A DNA stretch of 10,649 nucleotides from Spirochaetales bacterium (lineage in GTDB: Bacteria; Spirochaetota; Spirochaetia; JABMQR01). The notes under the pieces are model-generated. The model worked only from the letters and a program-made list of their open reading frames with translations, made no database searches and was not told where the DNA came from. Shown here in pieces: positions 6,246 through 10,649 of the stretch (within the stretch, counting starts at the first letter, position 1; every line of letters starts with the position of its first letter). Location of the stretch: assembly GCA_023139255.1 (NCBI GenBank), contig JAGLNY010000356.1, positions 1 to 10,649 on the forward strand. The letters are read 5' to 3'. The translations under genes were made by a program, and so were the position numbers.

Positions 6246-7712
6246 ATGGTACTTTGCGGGTTTTCGAAAGTTGTTCTTAATGGATGTATTAATAAAACAG
6301 AAGAACGGTTCTCCTTTCATGATGATATTGAGGCACGGTTGATCTACCTGGAAAACGGGGGAGTTAAAGTCCTTTTTATAGCTTTGGATTTCAGCTACAT
6401 TACCCGGGACAGCTCACGCAGGTTCAGGAGGTTACTTGGCAGGAAAGTTAGTTTGGATCCCGCGAATATTATTACCCATTGTTTGCAGGCTCACGCGGGA
6501 CCTAAAGAGCCCGCGGTTAGTTTAATTATACCTCATCTGGTTGAAAGGTGTGTGCCGGCCGTTTTAAAAGCTATTGATAACGCAAAAGAATGTGAATTGT
6601 CTTTTGTAACTGTAGATGTAGGTAAAAAGTTCAGTATGAATAGAACAAAGTCCATTAATAAAGAAATAGGCGCGTTAACTTTCTGGGATGGATATCATAT
6701 GGAAGAAGACAAGCCTGAGGCGAGACACATGGTCCTGGCTTGTATAAAATCCTGGTTGGAAAACCCGGGATCCATGATATTTTCTACTCCCATGCAAGCT
6801 TCCTCGGAAGATTTCATAACTGGGGATGTAAAAAAAATAGTGGAAAATGTTGAAGAATTCCAGGAGCAGATTTATTATGACGGGCCGGTAGACCCTCTTG
6901 CTCAACTTTTGGTTTTTCGGGAAATAAATGGGGATATTATGGGAAGCTTGTTACGCTTTTCCGCTCATCTGGATTTAGCGCTCCATTCAGTGGAAGGCTA
7001 TAGTGCCGGCATAGCAAGATCCATAAGGAAGGCTCTGGAGAATAAGATAGGCGGAATTGCTGCATACGTTTGCGGACCTGCGGGAAACTTGAGATTCTTA
7101 AACAGGGAATTTAGCTGGAAGGAAATAGAAAGAATAGGAGAAAGTCTGGTTGAGGCAGTAGTGTGCAAATTTAATAAAAGTGGAAGTAAATTCCACCTTC
7201 TGGAACGATTTGATTTTATTACCACGCAAGTAACGCTGCCCCTTCATAAGGATCTTCAGATGAGCGGGGAAGAAGCTAAAATCAAAGAAGAAGAGTTGTG
7301 CAGGAGAATTAAGAAAGCAGATAAACCTGACATTGCTGACTTGAAACGCACAGGAGATTTAGCTTCCCGCTATTCCTGGATTGATCTTATGCTAAACACT
7401 TGGGTATGTCCTACAGAGGATGATTTGTGGCGCATGGAATTCCCTGTAGATTTGATAGGGATACGTCTGAATAATCATATTATATTGGGATTACCGGATG
7501 AGGCGTATATGCAGACAACTCGCTGGCTGCGAGAAGAGACTATTGGAGAAAATTTGATAGTATTGACCGGGGTTAACGGCTATTGCAGTTATCTCGCTAC
7601 AAAGGAAGATTTTAAAGAAGGCGGGTATGGTCCAATGTGTTCAATCATAACCCCTGATGGTGAGAATATTCTAAAGCAGGGTGCATTCGAGCTTGTCCAA
7701 AAACTTATGTGA
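6246..7712 (+). CDS. Neutral ceramidase-like zinc amidase (short, intracellular form)
   Basis: A 488-residue protein matching the catalytic domain of neutral/alkaline non-lysosomal ceramidases, which cleave an N-acyl amide with one zinc ion. Visible landmarks in order: strand KVLFIALDFS (41-50); NIITHCLQAHAGP (74-86), equivalent to the family's 'NVLLSATHTHSGP'; LLRFSAHLD (235-243); AAYVCGPAGNLRF (272-284), equivalent to 'GaaGDvsP'; HIILGLPDEAY (411-421); and LTGVNGYCSYL (440-450). The four expected zinc ligands map to H83, H241, E419 and a tyrosine of NGYCSY (446 or 449). It lacks the signal peptide and the C-terminal immunoglobulin-like domain of true secreted ceramidases (usually 650-780 residues), so a lipid substrate outside the cell is unlikely. 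An N-acyl or otherwise amide-linked sugar derivative would suit the operon better, by inference. AAGGAG lies 7 bases before the ATG, 13 bases after the previous gene. Confidence 0.8.
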   Translation: MVLCGFSKVVLNGCINKTEERFSFHDDIEARLIYLENGGVKVLFIALDFSYITRDSSRRFRRLLGRKVSLDPANIITHCLQAHAGPKEPAVSLIIPHLVERCVPAVLKAIDNAKECELSFVTVDVGKKFSMNRTKSINKEIGALTFWDGYHMEEDKPEARHMVLACIKSWLENPGSMIFSTPMQASSEDFITGDVKKIVENVEEFQEQIYYDGPVDPLAQLLVFREINGDIMGSLLRFSAHLDLALHSVEGYSAGIARSIRKALENKIGGIAAYVCGPAGNLRFLNREFSWKEIERIGESLVEAVVCKFNKSGSKFHLLERFDFITTQVTLPLHKDLQMSGEEAKIKEEELCRRIKKADKPDIADLKRTGDLASRYSWIDLMLNTWVCPTEDDLWRMEFPVDLIGIRLNNHIILGLPDEAYMQTTRWLREETIGENLIVLTGVNGYCSYLATKEDFKEGGYGPMCSIITPDGENILKQGAFELVQKLM

Positions 7713-7734
7713 ACAAAGCTATAGGAGGTGAAAG

Positions 7735-10047
7735 ATGATTCAGGATCTTGGTTTTGGCAACGGAAAAGAACTGGGAGAAATTCTAAAAGAGTGTGGGGTA
7801 TTAAAGACCCAATGCTTATTTGATGACTACTATTTACTTTCAAATGATAACCTGAGTGTCTTGGTTGATACTTTAAGGCCGAGGATTGTAGGACTGTATA
7901 CCTATGGAAAGTTTGGGACATTTCAGCAGCTTTTGTATGATACCCCCTGGAATGAGACAATGGGAACAGGAATGTGGGGAATTATTCCTTGCTGCAGGAT
8001 ATACACCCTGGGGAAAGTTGAGACATATTACCCGTTTCTTGTAAAAGGTGATAGTGGGGACCCGAATTTGGGGAAAGAGATACTATTTAATAAGCCCAAA
8101 GAAGTAATTTTTTCAGAAAAAGAAAACAAAATCGAGATAAAGGGAATTATCTATCAGCCGGAATCAGGGGGGGGGCAAAAACTCCCGGCTTCAGGGATGG
8201 AGATACAGTTAAAAGAAGATAAAATTATTTTAAAGGTAGAATACCCTGTAGAAGCCAGGATTACAGAGGTTAAATCATTATGGTACCCGATTTACAGAAC
8301 ACACGAGGAACCGGATCAAGGACGCGGATATATGGATTATATCCGGGATTATAATACTACTGTAGGATCTGAGACAGTAGTAACTGATATAGAGGGAAGA
8401 ATGCCCCGTGTGAAGTTAATTTCCAAATATCAGCACTGGGATATTAAAGCTGAAACAGACAGAAAGAGAATGGGGGGGCACAGGCTTGAGATAGCAGCCA
8501 GGGGAAGAGTTAAGAGGGATGAAATTGAAATACGCGTTCTTGAGAACCCGGTAATGCTTGCTGTAAATCCATATTTGAGAGCGGGTCATGAGGAGGATAT
8601 TTTAGTCCACAGCAAAGAGCCGGTAATAGTTACTATTGATGGGGAAACTCTGGATACAAAATCCCATGAGAGAGGGTTTAATACTCAGGTTTTACTAAAA
8701 AAAGGTGAGCATCAAATAAAAGCGGAATCTTCACAAGGCATGAGTGACCGTAGAATATTTGCAATTGGGGATATGCCGGATCAACTTCAACCGGTAGGGG
8801 AGTTGCTTCTTAAAATGCAATACAAAGAATTGCCGCTTAAAGGAATATTTCCTTATGCATATTATCCGGATACGTTGGAATTAAGAATAAATCACTATGG
8901 AGAGGAAGTAGCGGGGTGTTGTTCTTATGGAATCAGAATAGGCGTATTTTTAAGTGCTGCTATAATGCTTTATAATGATGAACGCTATAAGAGAGCATTA
9001 TTTAATATGCTTGAAGCATATGAGAGACTAAATCATGTCTTTGAAGATGGGGGCATACTGCTTGGTTCGGATTATTCAGTAGCCGGGGGGCATCGCCATT
9101 ATAATTTCAAAGACAGTGACAAATATGCTGAAGATGCAATAAATATCTGTAAAGTGACAAGTCAGTTAGATGCAATACGCACATGTCTTCATGGCTATTC
9201 TGCATTCAAGAAAACAGGAGAAACAGGACGTGCCATTGAATGCCTGGAATATGGAATACGGTTTACCCTGCCTCTATTCAAGATGCAGGCTCAATTTCCG
9301 GATGGCAGGCTTCACTGGTGGTATATGTACTGGAACCTAAAACCCTTTAGTAATGACCCGGAACACTTCATGCAGATGCCGTTGGGAATAGAGGTGTTGG
9401 AGTTAGCGGACTTTCTGGAACAGGAAAAATCAATAAAGACGATTAAGCCGGACAAGCTAAGGGAATTTGTGAGAAAGCAAATTGAATTCCTGGATCATTT
9501 ATCTCCTGAAAGGCTGTCAACACTATCCGGCGCCGAAGCACCAGCGAATTCTTCGTCTTTCAGATCAATGCTGGCAACCGGGTATGTCATGAGGGCGATG
9601 CTGGATCCTGAGCGTAAGGAAGAAAATTTAGAGAAAGCAAGAGAGGCCGGGGTATTGGCTATGCTCACTACACAAGCTTATCCCTATGCCCCACAATTTT
9701 ATTTACAACAATCAGATAACGGATCGGCCTATTATTTACAACTTGAACAGGGATATGAGAGCGATTCGGCTCTTTCCTCTAAGGGAGATATGGATGATGC
9801 GGCAGCGGCTCAAGTGGGATTGTTGTTTAAAAAATTTCTAAATTCGGATTTAGGGGAATTAATCATAGACTATACCCTGGCCGCACGTATGGCAACATCA
9901 ATATGGGACAATGGTGCAATTTGCGAATGTGAAATAGATGTTCCCGGAAGATATTATATAAGAAAGGACATAACTTACTTAGATGTAAACTGTGCAACAT
10001 TGGGAAGACTTGCCTGCTGTAAAGCTTCAGGCAAAGTGATTATTTAA
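7735..10047 (+). CDS. Large protein of unknown function, possible (alpha/alpha) barrel glycan-active enzyme
   Basis: I do not recognise this 770-residue protein by name. Residues about 30-285 are rich in alternating beta strands with aromatic residues (LYTYGKF, GMWGIIPCCR, SLWYPIYRTH). Residues about 286-345 look like a small immunoglobulin-like domain (IVTIDGETLD, LLKKGEHQIKA). Residues about 360-720 are amphipathic helices with conserved-looking aromatic loops: FPYAYYPDT (372-380), GILLGSDYSVAGGHRHYNF (440-458), DGRLHWWYMYWN (523-534). A beta-sandwich plus a helical toroid is typical of several glycoside hydrolase and polysaccharide lyase families. There is no signal peptide, so it is probably cytoplasmic. 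A near-perfect ribosome-binding site, AGGAGGTG (7723-7730), fixes the start, 22 bases after the ceramidase-like gene. The coding sequence carries a run of nine G (8167-8175, encoding three glycines) and one of seven G (8472-8478). The glycan-active role is inference from fold pattern and context. Confidence 0.65.
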   Translation: MIQDLGFGNGKELGEILKECGVLKTQCLFDDYYLLSNDNLSVLVDTLRPRIVGLYTYGKFGTFQQLLYDTPWNETMGTGMWGIIPCCRIYTLGKVETYYPFLVKGDSGDPNLGKEILFNKPKEVIFSEKENKIEIKGIIYQPESGGGQKLPASGMEIQLKEDKIILKVEYPVEARITEVKSLWYPIYRTHEEPDQGRGYMDYIRDYNTTVGSETVVTDIEGRMPRVKLISKYQHWDIKAETDRKRMGGHRLEIAARGRVKRDEIEIRVLENPVMLAVNPYLRAGHEEDILVHSKEPVIVTIDGETLDTKSHERGFNTQVLLKKGEHQIKAESSQGMSDRRIFAIGDMPDQLQPVGELLLKMQYKELPLKGIFPYAYYPDTLELRINHYGEEVAGCCSYGIRIGVFLSAAIMLYNDERYKRALFNMLEAYERLNHVFEDGGILLGSDYSVAGGHRHYNFKDSDKYAEDAINICKVTSQLDAIRTCLHGYSAFKKTGETGRAIECLEYGIRFTLPLFKMQAQFPDGRLHWWYMYWNLKPFSNDPEHFMQMPLGIEVLELADFLEQEKSIKTIKPDKLREFVRKQIEFLDHLSPERLSTLSGAEAPANSSSFRSMLATGYVMRAMLDPERKEENLEKAREAGVLAMLTTQAYPYAPQFYLQQSDNGSAYYLQLEQGYESDSALSSKGDMDDAAAAQVGLLFKKFLNSDLGELIIDYTLAARMATSIWDNGAICECEIDVPGRYYIRKDITYLDVNCATLGRLACCKASGKVII

Positions 10048-10052
10048 AGGAG
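10047..10052 (+). promoter_or_regulatory. Ribosome-binding site for the GTG-started last gene
   Basis: AAGGAG overlaps the last base of the preceding stop codon and lies 6 bases before a GTG at 10059. This supports the GTG as a start although no ATG is available nearby. Confidence 0.7.
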
Positions 10053-10058
10053 TAAAAA

Positions 10059-10649
10059 GTGACTAAAGAAGGAAAATGGTATCAGAAACCTCTACGTATT
10101 GTGGAGTTGATTGACAATTTTGGCGAGTTTGTAATACCTGGCCGTAATTCACGGAAAGAGATCAGTCAGCAAAAGATCATGCATGCCAATACCAAGCACT
10201 TACATATAATGGGATACAACAGCGGTATTGATCTGGATAAATTATATTTTGAGACCTCTGCAAGAACCAAAGTACAGCAGGATCAGCTGACCGAACATCT
10301 TGAAATTGCCCATCAAGAAGGGATCCGTGTAATTGTATATTTCAATGTCCACCACGGAGCTGAAAAATATCAGGAATGGGCTCAGTGTGGTCCTGACGGT
10401 AAACCCATAGTTATGCATTACGGTCGCGGTTGGGGAATATGCGTCAACAGCAATTTTCGCAAGATCGCCCTGCAAATTGCCGCTGACCTTGGTAGGTATA
10501 ATATTGACGGCCTGTTTCTTGATGGACCTATTTTCATGCAGGATGGCTGCTATTGTCCTGAATGTACCAGGCTTTTCAAAGAGCAGACCGGCTATGAGCC
10601 GCCAAAACCGCCGTACGAGAATAAGGAAATGCTTGTTCAATGGTCTGAG
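10059..10649 (+). CDS. GHL6-like putative TIM-barrel glycoside hydrolase, N-terminal part
   Basis: Starting at GTG, the frame stays open for 197 codons to the window end, so the C-terminus is missing. The product begins MTKEGKWYQKPLRIVELID without a signal peptide. Landmarks: a strand VIVYFNVHHG (91-100); a strand-4-like DGLFLDGP (150-156), whose acidic residues D150 and D155 are candidate active-site groups; and GCYCPECTRLFKEQTG (163-178). The CYCxxCxxLF pattern after an FxDGP strand is typical of the 'hypothetical glycosyl hydrolase 6' family and of some GH29/GH42-related barrels; the three cysteines (164, 166, 169) could bind a metal. Its enzyme activity is not established. It is the seventh gene of the operon, 11 bases after the previous stop. 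Its arginine codons are mostly CGN (6 of 9), unlike the second propeller gene (3 of 16). The only long antisense frame here is a shadow. Confidence 0.75.
   Translation, partial: MTKEGKWYQKPLRIVELIDNFGEFVIPGRNSRKEISQQKIMHANTKHLHIMGYNSGIDLDKLYFETSARTKVQQDQLTEHLEIAHQEGIRVIVYFNVHHGAEKYQEWAQCGPDGKPIVMHYGRGWGICVNSNFRKIALQIAADLGRYNIDGLFLDGPIFMQDGCYCPECTRLFKEQTGYEPPKPPYENKEMLVQWSE

Noticed and set aside
7589..7960. 123-codon open frame on the minus strand
   Set aside because: It overlaps the end of the ceramidase-like gene and the start of the 770-residue gene, including that gene's perfect ribosome-binding site; no motif was found.
10242..10640. 132-codon open frame on the minus strand
   Set aside because: It lies wholly antisense to the GHL6-like frame, which has clear family motifs and a ribosome-binding site; the antisense translation shows no recognisable pattern.

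Overview
The window looks like part of an AT-rich Bacillota chromosome, of the Clostridia or Paenibacillus kind. The evidence is strong AGGAGG-type ribosome-binding sites, frequent AGA/AGG and ATA codons, a compact rho-independent terminator, and the C-terminus of an LplA/YtcQ-style sugar-binding lipoprotein of a carbohydrate ABC transporter. The taxonomic placement is inference. There are no RNA genes, insertion sequences, CRISPR arrays or phage genes.

Left part (1-2190): the end of the ABC solute-binding protein gene, closed by a hairpin terminator; a small gene for a split-barrel flavin-binding protein of the pyridoxamine-phosphate-oxidase-like superfamily (328-777, +); and, convergent with it, a gene for an aspartase/fumarase-superfamily lyase (838-2190, -).

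Middle (2191-2443): a 253-base divergent regulatory region. It holds a good candidate promoter for the lyase, a weaker one for the rightward genes, several short inverted repeats, and three copies of GCAATAT. No regulator gene is present in the window.

Right part (2444-10649, running off the edge): seven same-strand genes that are almost contiguous (gaps of 8, -4, -4, 13, 22 and 11 bases), so very probably one operon. In order they encode two proteins that each read as seven-repeat beta-propellers, two 244-residue metal-dependent TIM-barrel hydrolases of the Amidohydro_2 type (clear paralogues), a short neutral-ceramidase-like amidase with its predicted zinc ligands intact, a 770-residue protein of unknown function (beta-rich N-terminal half, helical-barrel-like C-terminal half), and the start of a TIM-barrel protein resembling 'hypothetical glycosyl hydrolase 6' (GHL6). 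The last begins with GTG and is cut by the window end.

None of the complete operon proteins has a recognisable signal peptide, so the set appears cytoplasmic. Next to a carbohydrate ABC transporter, the simplest reading is an uncharacterised catabolic pathway for an imported, chemically decorated sugar or glycoconjugate: glycan-cleaving enzymes (770-residue protein, GHL6 protein), an amide- or ester-cleaving enzyme (ceramidase-like), lactone or C-C/C-O bond hydrolases or decarboxylases (amidohydrolases), and propellers that may be lyases, epimerases or binding proteins. The substrate cannot be read from the sequence. The family assignments are supported by motifs; the pathway is inference.
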